Shown here piece by piece: positions 24,551 to 32,452 of a stretch of 64,000 nucleotides of DNA (position 1 is its first letter; each line of letters begins with the position of its first letter). A program made the position numbers and the translations under genes. This stretch comes from Leminorella grimontii ATCC 33999 = DSM 5078. Lineage in GTDB: Bacteria; Pseudomonadota; Gammaproteobacteria; Enterobacterales; Enterobacteriaceae. The notes beneath the pieces were generated by a model, which was not told where the DNA came from, made no database searches, and worked only from the letters and a program-made list of their open reading frames with translations. The stretch is from the NCBI RefSeq assembly GCF_000439085.1, contig NZ_AUUA01000012.1, positions 57,610 to 121,609 of the forward strand, read 5' to 3'.

Positions 24551-25573
24551 TTAAAGCCCGTATCCAATCCGGCTAATTAGCTCCGCCTGCGCCACAAAAC
24601 GCTCGCCGACCACCTCGTTTTGCAGCTTGGCAAGCATAACCCGGCAGGCGTTTTCCACCAGCCCCTTTTCGTCCTGCCGCATTGACCAGAGATTATTGCC
24701 CAGAAAGCTCAGCATCACGTGTTCGTCGAAGGTGCCGATGTTAAGGCGGCTGGGAATATAGCCGTAGCGCTCGCGCAGCACGCTTAATCCTCCTTCCAGG
24801 ATCGGCAGGGACGAAGCGATAAAGTTCACCGGCGATTCGCCGTGCAGCTCGATATAGCGATTCATCATCAGCTCGCCGTCCTCTACCCGGTTGTGATCGG
24901 CGTAAGAGAGATGACGCTCGTCCCGCTCCATGCCGCGCTCGGCCATGGCCGCGACGTAGCCGCTCAGGCGCTCGGCGATAGTGGGAAGCCCAACGTCGCC
25001 GACGAAGAAATGGATAGGTTGCTGAGTCTTATTCACCATCGGGCTATCCAGCATGGCGGCCGTCAGCCGGTAACCGCCGTCGCGGTTGTCGGTAATAACG
25101 CAGGAAGCGTCCGCTACGCCGAAATCCCGGTCGAGAAACACCAGCGGCTTGCTGCGATGCTTGACGTGATGCGCCTGACTTTTCGCGTCGACGGAAACGA
25201 CGAAAATACCGTCGACGTTGCGCTCTTCCAGCGACTTCACCAGCCGGTTTTCATACTTAGGATCGCCGTAGGTACAGCTTATCATCAGCTGATAACCCAT
25301 TGCCCGGCAGCGGATCTCCAAAAGCTCCGCCAGCGCGGCGAAGAACGGGTTGGACAAGCGGGGGATCACCAGACCAAAGGTTTCGGTTTTATTCAGCTTC
25401 AGGCTGCGGGCGGTATGGTTAACGGTATAGCCGTGCTCGCTCACGTAGGCGGCTATCTTTTCCTGCGTTTTGACGCTGATTCGATAGCGCTCCGCCTTGC
25501 CGTTCAGCACCAGCCGTACGGTGGTAATCGACAGGTTCAGCGCATTAGCTATTTGCTCGATGGTTTTGGCCAT
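24551..25573 (-). CDS. LacI-family transcriptional regulator
   Basis: A 340-residue repressor. The N-terminal helix-turn-helix is IEQIANALNLSITTVRLVLNGKAERYRIS, with the hinge at about residues 45-60, followed by a type I periplasmic-binding-like sensor domain (LVIPRLSNPFFAAL, DGIFVVS, VFLDRDF). It resembles sugar-operon repressors of the FruR/CscR sub-group. It lies on the same strand as, and directly after, the seven-gene catabolic cluster, and next to the ABC importer. It is the obvious candidate regulator for both. Its own operators were not identified. Confidence 0.9.
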   Translation of the reverse strand: MAKTIEQIANALNLSITTVRLVLNGKAERYRISVKTQEKIAAYVSEHGYTVNHTARSLKLNKTETFGLVIPRLSNPFFAALAELLEIRCRAMGYQLMISCTYGDPKYENRLVKSLEERNVDGIFVVSVDAKSQAHHVKHRSKPLVFLDRDFGVADASCVITDNRDGGYRLTAAMLDSPMVNKTQQPIHFFVGDVGLPTIAERLSGYVAAMAERGMERDERHLSYADHNRVEDGELMMNRYIELHGESPVNFIASSLPILEGGLSVLRERYGYIPSRLNIGTFDEHVMLSFLGNNLWSMRQDEKGLVENACRVMLAKLQNEVVGERFVAQAELISRIGYGL

Positions 25574-25680
25574 GCTTTTTTATCCGTTTAATTCCCTTAT
25601 GGCGACGTCCGCCCGACCAAACAGGATACGGTAAATACGCTTATTTATGTAGCGGGTAGCCAATAAAGTGAGAGAAGAGC

Positions 25681-25708
25681 GCCGATTGCCTGAGATTGGG
25701 CAATCGGC
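25681..25708 (-). terminator. hairpin downstream of the TctA gene
   Basis: GCCGATTGCC and GGCAATCGGC form a perfect 10-bp stem with an 8-nt loop, just after the last gene of the transport operon. The tail is pyrimidine-rich rather than pure T. It may separate that operon from the LacI gene. Confidence 0.5.
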
Positions 25709-25716
25709 ACGAACGG

Positions 25717-27246
25717 TTACTGAGATTCCTGTTCGCGCGCCGCCTTACGCGCCCGGAAAAACGACTTGATCTTAGGGCCGACTATCGGCAGCACCAGCGT
25801 CAATACCGCAATAATAAGAAAGGTGGCGCAAATAGGACGCGTCAACAGCACGGAAGGATCGCCTTCCGACATCATCAGTGCGCGACGCAGGTTGGATTCC
25901 GCCATCGGGCCCAAAATAATGCCGATAACGATCGGCGACATGGAAAACTCCAGCTTGATCATAATGTAGGCCAGAAAGCCTGACCCCATCATCACAAACA
26001 CGTCGGTCATGCTGTGGTTAACCGCATAGGCGCCCACGCTGCACAGGATGAAAATCACCGGCACCAGCACGCGTCTAGGAACGTCCATCACTCTGGCGAA
26101 CAGGCGCATGCCCATAAAGCCCATGATGCCCATAAACAGGTTGGCGGCGAACAGGCCGATAAAGATAGCGTTCACCTCGACCGGATGGTCGGTAAACAAC
26201 TGTGGCCCCAGCGCCAGCCCCTGCACCATGAAAGCGCCCATGATGATAGCCGTCGCGCCATCGCCGGGAATGCCGAGCGTCATCAACGGCACCATCGCAC
26301 CGCCCGCAACCGAGTTGGCCCCCGCCTCCGGTGCGGATACGCCCTCCGGCGAACCGTGGCCGAACTCTTCCGGGTGTTTGGACCAGCGTTTGGCTTCGTT
26401 ATAGGCGATAAACGAGGCAATATCGCCGCCGACGCCCGGCACCGCGCCGATACCGGTACCGATAACGGAAGAGCGGATGTAGGTCGGCAGCACGCGCTTA
26501 AAATCCAGCCAGGTCGGCAAAATGCGCGTGATGTTAGCCTTCAGGATTTTCGCCTGCCCACTCAGCCGCTCGCGGTTGTCCTCTTCGAAGCTCAAAAGCC
26601 CCTGCGAGAAGGCAAACAGCCCGACCAGCACGGGAATGAAGGAGATGCCGCCCATCAGGTAGATGGAGTCAAAGGTAAAGCGCATGCCGCTGGTCATCGG
26701 GTCCAGCCCGATGGTGGCGATAAACAGGCCGAGCGCACCGCCGATAAGCCCTTTGATTATCGACTGCGACGAGACGCTGGTAATAATGCTGATGCCGAAT
26801 ACCGCCAGCGCAAAGTACTCCGGCGCGGAGAAGCCGGTCGCGACTTTAGCCAGCAGCGGCGCAATCATGACCAGCGCCACGGTGCTGAACAGGCCGCCAA
26901 ACATGGAAGCCAGCGTAGAAAGCCCGAGCGCCCGCCCCGCCTCGCCCTTTTTCGCCATCGGGTAGCCGTCAAGCACCGTCGCCGCCGACGCGGGCGTACC
27001 CGGCGTACTTATCAGGATGGCGGTAATCGAGCCGCCGTACACCGCGCCGCAGTAGACGCCGAGCAGCAGTAAAATCCCCGTCATGCCTTGAAACGAATAG
27101 GTCAGCGGCAGCAGCAGCGCTATCCCCATGTTGACCGTAAGCCCAGGCAGCGCGCCGATGATGATGCCGGCCAGCACGCCGAGCAGGATCATGGAGACGG
27201 TTTCCAGGCTGAATACGATAAAAAGGGCTTCCAGAATTTCATTCAT
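25717..27246 (-). CDS. tripartite tricarboxylate transporter large permease (TctA family)
   Basis: A 509-residue protein with about 12 membrane helices. The family signature at the N-terminus (GVLAGIIIGALPGLTVNMGIALLLPLTY), the internal GAVYGGSITAILISTPGTPASAATVLDGYPMA, and the repeated AVPGVGGDIASFIAY and TLGIPGDGATAI blocks identify TctA. It forms the transport channel with the TctB subunit and takes substrate from the TctC receptor. The gene order TctC-TctB-TctA on the minus strand is the family's standard. It is the last gene of a seven-gene cluster. Confidence 0.92.
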   Translation of the reverse strand: MNEILEALFIVFSLETVSMILLGVLAGIIIGALPGLTVNMGIALLLPLTYSFQGMTGILLLLGVYCGAVYGGSITAILISTPGTPASAATVLDGYPMAKKGEAGRALGLSTLASMFGGLFSTVALVMIAPLLAKVATGFSAPEYFALAVFGISIITSVSSQSIIKGLIGGALGLFIATIGLDPMTSGMRFTFDSIYLMGGISFIPVLVGLFAFSQGLLSFEEDNRERLSGQAKILKANITRILPTWLDFKRVLPTYIRSSVIGTGIGAVPGVGGDIASFIAYNEAKRWSKHPEEFGHGSPEGVSAPEAGANSVAGGAMVPLMTLGIPGDGATAIIMGAFMVQGLALGPQLFTDHPVEVNAIFIGLFAANLFMGIMGFMGMRLFARVMDVPRRVLVPVIFILCSVGAYAVNHSMTDVFVMMGSGFLAYIMIKLEFSMSPIVIGIILGPMAESNLRRALMMSEGDPSVLLTRPICATFLIIAVLTLVLPIVGPKIKSFFRARKAAREQESQ

Positions 27247-27265
27247 CTCGTTATTCCTTCGTCCT

Positions 27266-27727
27266 TTATTCTAAAAATTCGGAGATCGGCAGGGGCGAGT
27301 TGAAGATCATGGTGAACGATACGTAAATCACGGCCACGATCGCTACCGTCATCACCGCGATAAAAGCGGGCCGCCGTTCACCCATCATCCACATCAACAC
27401 TGGGATAAGCACCACGGAGGCGATGATAAAGCCCGCGTAGTTAAGCAATACGCCGTACAGCGCCAATACCACCGCGACCAAATAGGCCCTGCGCACGGAG
27501 ATGGAGCCGAGGTCCACCGTCGCATCCACCAGGCTCAGCCGCCGAACCGCCACTTCGATCCACTGCAATACGCCGAGACCGATAAACAGCCACGCCAGCC
27601 CGTAGGGCCAGAACCGCTCACCCGGCACGCCATATTCGTCAAACATGCTCATATCTTTAGAAAGATAGAGGATGAGCAGGCCAAACAGCACCGAAAATGC
27701 GCCGACCAGAATGTTCATTTTCCGCAT
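27266..27727 (-). CDS. tripartite tricarboxylate transporter small subunit (TctB family)
   Basis: A 153-residue membrane protein with four hydrophobic helices and the typical TctB pattern: an N-terminal helix (GAFSVLFGLLILYLS), a short periplasmic loop with FWPYG, and two closely spaced C-terminal helices. TctB is poorly conserved, and assignment rests on topology, length and position between the TctC and TctA genes. GGGAG precedes the ATG. It lies 19 bases upstream of the TctA gene. Confidence 0.85.
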   Translation of the reverse strand: MRKMNILVGAFSVLFGLLILYLSKDMSMFDEYGVPGERFWPYGLAWLFIGLGVLQWIEVAVRRLSLVDATVDLGSISVRRAYLVAVVLALYGVLLNYAGFIIASVVLIPVLMWMMGERRPAFIAVMTVAIVAVIYVSFTMIFNSPLPISEFLE

Positions 27728-27778
27728 GAGAATGTCTCCCTCCCACGGGCAAACGCCCGCGGGAGTTATTGCCGTTGA

Positions 27779-28762
27779 TTACTTTTTCATGGTGTCAGCA
27801 ATCAGCGCTTTGTACATCTCGTCGTCTTCTTTCATCATGTTGTAAGCGTCGTCACCGGCAATCACCACCGGCATGATGCCCTGCTTCTTCAGCGCTTCCT
27901 GATAGGCCGGCGTTTTCACCACTTCGGTAAAGGCGCCCACCAGCTGCTTCTTCACGTCGTCAGGCACTTTAGCCGTGGTGGCCAGCACCGCCCAGGCGCG
28001 CATTTTCACGTTCACGTCCAGCCCCAGCGCCTCTTTAAAGGTCGGGACGTCCGGGAACAGCTCGAAGCGCTTCTCATCCATCACGCCCAACACTTTGAGC
28101 ATGCCCGCATCCACCTGCGACTTCACCGAGCCCGGCGTAGTCAACACGGCATCGATGTGCCCGCCCACCAGCGCGGCGATAGACGGTCCGGTGCCTTCGT
28201 TATAGGGGATGTGGTTAAACTTGACGCCCAGCTGCTTCTCCATGTTGACCGCCGCCAGGTGGTAAATAGCGCCCATGCCGGAGTTGCCGACCTTCAGCTT
28301 GCCCGGCTCGGCCTTGGCCGCGTCGACAAAGGACTGCAACGAGGTATAGGGAGACTTGGCGTTCACAACGACCGCCACCGGGTCAGCAATGGTGGTGACC
28401 AGCGGCGTAAAGTCTTTGTAGGTCACCGGCGACTTGTTCTGGTGCGGGAACATCGCCAGTTCCACCGTGGTCATCACCAGCTTGTAGCCGTCCGGCTTAG
28501 CCTTGGCGACTTCGATAAGCCCGGTCAGACCGTTGCCGGCAGGCTTGTTGACCGGTACGAACATGGTGCCCTGCGGCATCCGGTCGCGGGCAAATTCAAT
28601 CACGGTACGGGCCGAGGTGTCGGTGCCGCCGCCGGGGTTTTTCGGAATAACGACTTCAATGTTTTTGGTAGGGTAAGTTAAGACCTGCTCCGCCTGCGCC
28701 ATGCCGAGCGGCGCCAGCAGGGTCATCGCGGTAGCTAATGTGGTAAATAAGCCTTTCTTCAT
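27779..28762 (-). CDS. tripartite tricarboxylate transporter binding receptor (TctC/Bug family)
   Basis: A 327-residue periplasmic receptor with a signal peptide of about 24 residues (LLAPLGMAQA). The mature N-terminus YPTKNIEVVIPKNPGGGTDTSAR and the later VGNSGMGAIYHLAAV and IPYNEGTGPSIAALVGGHIDAV segments are the conserved substrate-enclosing loops of Bug receptors. These bind small carboxylates and some sugar acids. The start codon overlaps the stop of the upstream Asp-box gene by four bases (ATGA), tying transport to the catabolic genes. Confidence 0.92.
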   Translation of the reverse strand: MKKGLFTTLATAMTLLAPLGMAQAEQVLTYPTKNIEVVIPKNPGGGTDTSARTVIEFARDRMPQGTMFVPVNKPAGNGLTGLIEVAKAKPDGYKLVMTTVELAMFPHQNKSPVTYKDFTPLVTTIADPVAVVVNAKSPYTSLQSFVDAAKAEPGKLKVGNSGMGAIYHLAAVNMEKQLGVKFNHIPYNEGTGPSIAALVGGHIDAVLTTPGSVKSQVDAGMLKVLGVMDEKRFELFPDVPTFKEALGLDVNVKMRAWAVLATTAKVPDDVKKQLVGAFTEVVKTPAYQEALKKQGIMPVVIAGDDAYNMMKEDDEMYKALIADTMKK

Positions 28763-29841
28763 GAGGGTTCTCCACAGTTTTTATTATGTAAAACAGAGTT
28801 AAGCGTTATGCATTGGTACACGATGTTCTTACGGTTCCACGTGTAGGTCACGTGAAGATTACTGCCAACGGCGACAATCGCCGGATAGGAAAATTCGCCT
28901 TCGCCGCTTTCTAAATCAAGCCGCGACGACCAGCTCGCTCCGTTATCGTTTGAGAAACTAACGGAAACAGGATACCGACGGCCCCAGTTGCCGGCAATCG
29001 GGTTATAGGCCAGCGCCAGAAGCCCGCTTTTCATAGCGACAACGTCAATGCCGCTGTTGTTGTTGGGAAGCGGCGTCGCATAGGCCGGACTCCAGCTGCG
29101 CCCGTAGTCCTTTGAGTCGCTGCGGTAAACGTGGCCGCGGGTGCTGCGCATCATCGCATGCACGCATCCCGGCTCGGATTCCCACAGGGTCGGCTGAATT
29201 ACGCCGTCCCACTGGAATACCCGCTCAAGATCGGTCTCCCACAGGGCGTCGTTCTTAAGCCCCTGCCAGACGCCGCCTTCCTTCGCCGATGCGGGCTGGA
29301 CGTGTTCAATAGGGATATCCACCCTGCGCCAGCCTGCGCCGCGATCGGCGGAAATATCGACAAAGGCATCCCAATAGCGGTCGTCCTCGACCGAACCGGG
29401 GGCCAGCCACTCGCCGTTGGACATCACCAACAGCTTGTTTTTAACCGGCCCGCGCGGCGTTCGATCGCCTGAAACCAGCTCGCGCGGTTCGCTCCAGCGT
29501 TCGCCGCCGTCGTCGGAGGTGGCTACGCGCGTCGTCCAATGATGTACGTCCGGGCCGACTTTGTAGAACAGCCACAGCCTGCCGCCTTCGGCGTGTAACA
29601 CCGGGTTCCAGTGGGCCAGCCCCGCTTCGGCCATGATGCGCCGGGCGGGTCGCCACTGCCCCCCTTCATTGACGGACAGCCAGATGGCGGTGTCGCCGCT
29701 GCCCTCTTTTTGACCGGCAAAATAGGCGACCAGAATGCGGTCGCGCTCGGGCAAAACGGCGAGGGTCGACGCATGGCAGTTGTTGAACGGCAAGTCGTTC
29801 TTATCCAACAGGAACTGAGCTTGTGATTTAACAAAATCCAT
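28759..29841 (-). CDS. Asp-box (BNR) beta-propeller protein, sialidase-like
   Basis: A 360-residue protein of the sialidase/BNR propeller superfamily. Five Asp-box motifs of the SxDxGxxW type are visible (SVNEGGQW, TSDDGGERW, SADRGAGW, SKDYGRSW, SNDNGASW), spaced as expected for successive blades. The N-terminus has no signal peptide, so the protein is probably cytoplasmic and acts on an imported substrate. Authentic sialidases carry an Arg triad and an FRIP motif; I do not see a clear FRIP, so the activity may be another glycoside hydrolase or lyase. Good ribosome site (AAGGGG). It sits between the lyase and transporter genes. Confidence 0.8.
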   Translation of the reverse strand: MDFVKSQAQFLLDKNDLPFNNCHASTLAVLPERDRILVAYFAGQKEGSGDTAIWLSVNEGGQWRPARRIMAEAGLAHWNPVLHAEGGRLWLFYKVGPDVHHWTTRVATSDDGGERWSEPRELVSGDRTPRGPVKNKLLVMSNGEWLAPGSVEDDRYWDAFVDISADRGAGWRRVDIPIEHVQPASAKEGGVWQGLKNDALWETDLERVFQWDGVIQPTLWESEPGCVHAMMRSTRGHVYRSDSKDYGRSWSPAYATPLPNNNSGIDVVAMKSGLLALAYNPIAGNWGRRYPVSVSFSNDNGASWSSRLDLESGEGEFSYPAIVAVGSNLHVTYTWNRKNIVYQCITLNSVLHNKNCGEPS

Positions 29842-29864
29842 AACACGACCCCTTTTAACGATTT

Positions 29865-30791
29865 TTATAGTTTTAACGCGCTCTTGACGTCCTGCCCCAG
29901 CCTCACCATGGCGTCCGTCGCCTGCGGGAAGAACGTCTGGTTAAAGCCGCTGCTGTTGCGCACGCGGCAGGCTATGGTACGGAAATTCCCAATCGATTGC
30001 TGGAAATATTTCGCGCATACCGGGTAGTCTACGTGCTCGATCAGCGCCGCCGTCGACAGATAGTCGGACAGCTTTTGTGCTTTTTCCGGCTCGCTTTGCC
30101 AGTGCTCATACAGCCAGACGTACAGCTCAGGATGGAAGTTGGCCATCACGCCGCTAAACGCCTTGCAGCCGGCCTGAAACGACGCCAGCAACGTCTGGCT
30201 GTTGGCGTTCGCCAGGTGCAGGCGGCTGCCTTCGCAAAGGGCCAGCCGACGCCTGATGATGTTGATATCGCAGCAGGTATCCTTGATGAAGGCGTAGCGC
30301 CCGCTCTGGGCGCACCAGGCGACGGTATCGTCCGACAGCAGCCGCTTATAGGGATACGGGCATTCGTAAATCCCCAGGTCGACGCGCTCGGGTACCGCCG
30401 CGGTCAAAAGCTTAAGCGCCTCCAGCGCCGCTTCGTCGCTTTCACCGGCCAGCGCCAGACGGTTGCTGATAAAGATAACGCCGTCAACGCCGGTTTCCGC
30501 CATGCCGGCGACCTGTTCGCGCTGATGGTCAAACGCAGTGGCGGTATGGCCGGAGGCGACGACCGGCACGCGTCCGTCAACCTTTTCGACGATAAAACTC
30601 ACCAGCCTGCGGGCTTCGTCATCGCTTAAGAAGAACATCTCGCTCGACTGGCAGTCGGCGAACAGCCCGTGAACGCCCGCCGCCAAATACCACTCCACTA
30701 ACTTTTCCAGAGATGCCCAGTCTATCTCTTTGCGTTCATCGAACGGCGTCAGCATCACTGGCCACACGCCAACGTATTTTTGGTTGCTCAT
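29865..30791 (-). CDS. dihydrodipicolinate synthase / N-acetylneuraminate lyase family aldolase
   Basis: A 308-residue class I aldolase of the DapA/NanA family. The N-terminal MLTPFDERKEIDWASLEKLVEWYLAAGVHGLF strand-helix, the tyrosine in IYECPYPY, and the Schiff-base lysine in YAFIKDTCCD fit the family. The following GVMANFHPELY loop is also conserved. Members cleave or form bonds between pyruvate and an aldehyde. Not dapA itself: identity to DapA motifs is modest and the context is catabolic. The ATG at 30791 follows the upstream stop as TAA-C-ATG and has GAGAGGG in front; the open frame extends 12 codons further without support. Confidence 0.85.
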   Translation of the reverse strand: MSNQKYVGVWPVMLTPFDERKEIDWASLEKLVEWYLAAGVHGLFADCQSSEMFFLSDDEARRLVSFIVEKVDGRVPVVASGHTATAFDHQREQVAGMAETGVDGVIFISNRLALAGESDEAALEALKLLTAAVPERVDLGIYECPYPYKRLLSDDTVAWCAQSGRYAFIKDTCCDINIIRRRLALCEGSRLHLANANSQTLLASFQAGCKAFSGVMANFHPELYVWLYEHWQSEPEKAQKLSDYLSTAALIEHVDYPVCAKYFQQSIGNFRTIACRVRNSSGFNQTFFPQATDAMVRLGQDVKSALKL

Positions 30792-30792
30792 G

Positions 30793-32451
30793 TTACACGC
30801 CCTCTCCAAGCGCTTTATACGCCTCACCGGCGACCTTAACCTGAATGCCCTGCGTCAAACACTGCGCCACAAAGGCCTTCAGCACGCCGTTTAGGTGGGC
30901 TTCGTCCACGTAGGCGATGGTAATGTGGTTACTCTGGTGGCCCGCCATCAGGTCGTCGCGGCTCACGCCGTCCAGTACGCCGTTAAGCAGCGGCCATTCG
31001 TAGTTGGTCGCGCGGCGACGGCGCTCGAACTCTTCTTTCGGCAGCTCCACTGCATGGCCGGTGCCGATGTGCATCACGACGCTCGTTCCCTCATAGTGGG
31101 CTCGCGCCCAAACAAAGCGCCCGGCTTTGCCCTGGCCGCAGATGGTCGCACCACCGTAGGGGAAGAACATCGGCGGCTGGCGATAGCCGGTCGCGCCGGC
31201 GATACCGCCCTTGAGGTGCTCAAACGGCACCGCGCCGGAAATCTCAAAGTCCCAATAGAACACGCCCTGATACTCGCTGCCCCAGCGGATGTCGTGCAGC
31301 GTAGTTTCTGACGGCAGCCCCAGCCCGGAAAGCAGGCGCCAGAGCATAGTCTGTGGGATTGCCGTGCCCATATCCACTTCGTTGATGCAGGGGATCGGCT
31401 GGCCGGGGCAGATAATGTCGCCGTTGTCGTCCGGGATCGGGAAGCGTTCGGTTGAGCCGATAGCGCCTTCCGCGAAGTCCGAGGCCGCGCAGCTGTCCTT
31501 CAGGCCCTGCTGATACTGCACGCCGACCGCAGACAGGCCAAAGCGCTTGGTGAAGCGCGCCATAGCGATCATCATCGCACACTGTTCCTTCACCTGCTCG
31601 CGGGTCAGTTCGGTTTTGCTATCCGTGCCGAACATAAACGTCATGCCGCGATCCTCATACCACTTCACGCAGGCTTCGCGCAGCGCGTCCGGCACTTTCG
31701 CCATCTCCACCAGCAGGGCGGACTGCGACAGCGACTCCAGCGGCATGCCGATGTCCACCAGCGCCTTTTGCGGAAATACGCCGTTGATCATCCCCATACA
31801 GAAGGTGTCGAACAGGCCTAAGATCGCCTTGTGACGCAGGATATATTCGCCCACTTCGCGGCCGATCGCCCCTTCTTTGGTCGCCATCACCGGATGGCTG
31901 GCCGCCACGTCGTGCAGGTAGTCGGTTTTGTGGGAGAGCGCGCCATAGCGCAGCCAGGTTTGCAGCCCGTTGATAAACAGGTCGTCGTCAAAGTTCTCCG
32001 ACCACAGGCGGGAATAGGGCTTACCGAGGCTGGTCAACGTGCCCGCCAGGCACAGCATCCCCACCAATCCCGGCCAGGTTCCGTCAAAATTGGCCAGAAG
32101 CAGCACCGGGCCGCGATGCTTCGCCAGCGATGGCGCAACGTGGTGCGAGTACTGCCATGCGGTCAGCAGTACGATCACCGGCGCATCGGGGTCGATCGCT
32201 GCGAACAGGTCGCTGCCCTCTTTCTGGCTGCTGATAAAGCCGTGGCCTCTGGCCTGGCTGACCGGGTGAGCGCGCTTCATTTCATAGCCCTGTGCGGAAA
32301 GCGCCTGCGCCAGCTTTTGTTCAAACTTTTCCTGTACCGGCCAGCAGGTCACGTTGGCCGGTTCGCGCAAATCGGCGTTGGTCACCATCAGAACCTGACG
32401 GCCCTTGACGCCGAGCGTTGCCGGTGAAGGCGGAAGTGAGAGTTTAAGCAT
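30793..32451 (-). CDS. L-fucose/L-arabinose isomerase family protein
   Basis: A 552-residue protein of the fucose-isomerase superfamily. The N-terminal Rossmann-like part holds VIVLLTAWQYSHHVAPSLA and GPVLLLANFDGTWPGLVGMLCLAGTL. The middle has the metal-binding-type acidic segments (VDIGMPLESLSQSALLVEMAKV, SDFAEGAIGSTERFPIPDD), and the C-terminus has a small barrel (FPYGGATICGQGKAGRFVWAR). Family members isomerise aldoses such as L-fucose or D-arabinose to ketoses with Mn2+. It directly follows the kinase with the same TAA-C-ATG junction seen after it, so tight co-translation is expected. The substrate is unknown. Confidence 0.82.
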   Translation of the reverse strand: MLKLSLPPSPATLGVKGRQVLMVTNADLREPANVTCWPVQEKFEQKLAQALSAQGYEMKRAHPVSQARGHGFISSQKEGSDLFAAIDPDAPVIVLLTAWQYSHHVAPSLAKHRGPVLLLANFDGTWPGLVGMLCLAGTLTSLGKPYSRLWSENFDDDLFINGLQTWLRYGALSHKTDYLHDVAASHPVMATKEGAIGREVGEYILRHKAILGLFDTFCMGMINGVFPQKALVDIGMPLESLSQSALLVEMAKVPDALREACVKWYEDRGMTFMFGTDSKTELTREQVKEQCAMMIAMARFTKRFGLSAVGVQYQQGLKDSCAASDFAEGAIGSTERFPIPDDNGDIICPGQPIPCINEVDMGTAIPQTMLWRLLSGLGLPSETTLHDIRWGSEYQGVFYWDFEISGAVPFEHLKGGIAGATGYRQPPMFFPYGGATICGQGKAGRFVWARAHYEGTSVVMHIGTGHAVELPKEEFERRRRATNYEWPLLNGVLDGVSRDDLMAGHQSNHITIAYVDEAHLNGVLKAFVAQCLTQGIQVKVAGEAYKALGEGV

Positions 32452-32452
32452 G

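Noticed and set aside
25717..28762. Assigning the TTT genes as the citrate system tctCBA
   Set aside because: The family is certain but the citrate-specific two-component genes tctDE are absent and the context is sugar catabolism, so no symbol was given.
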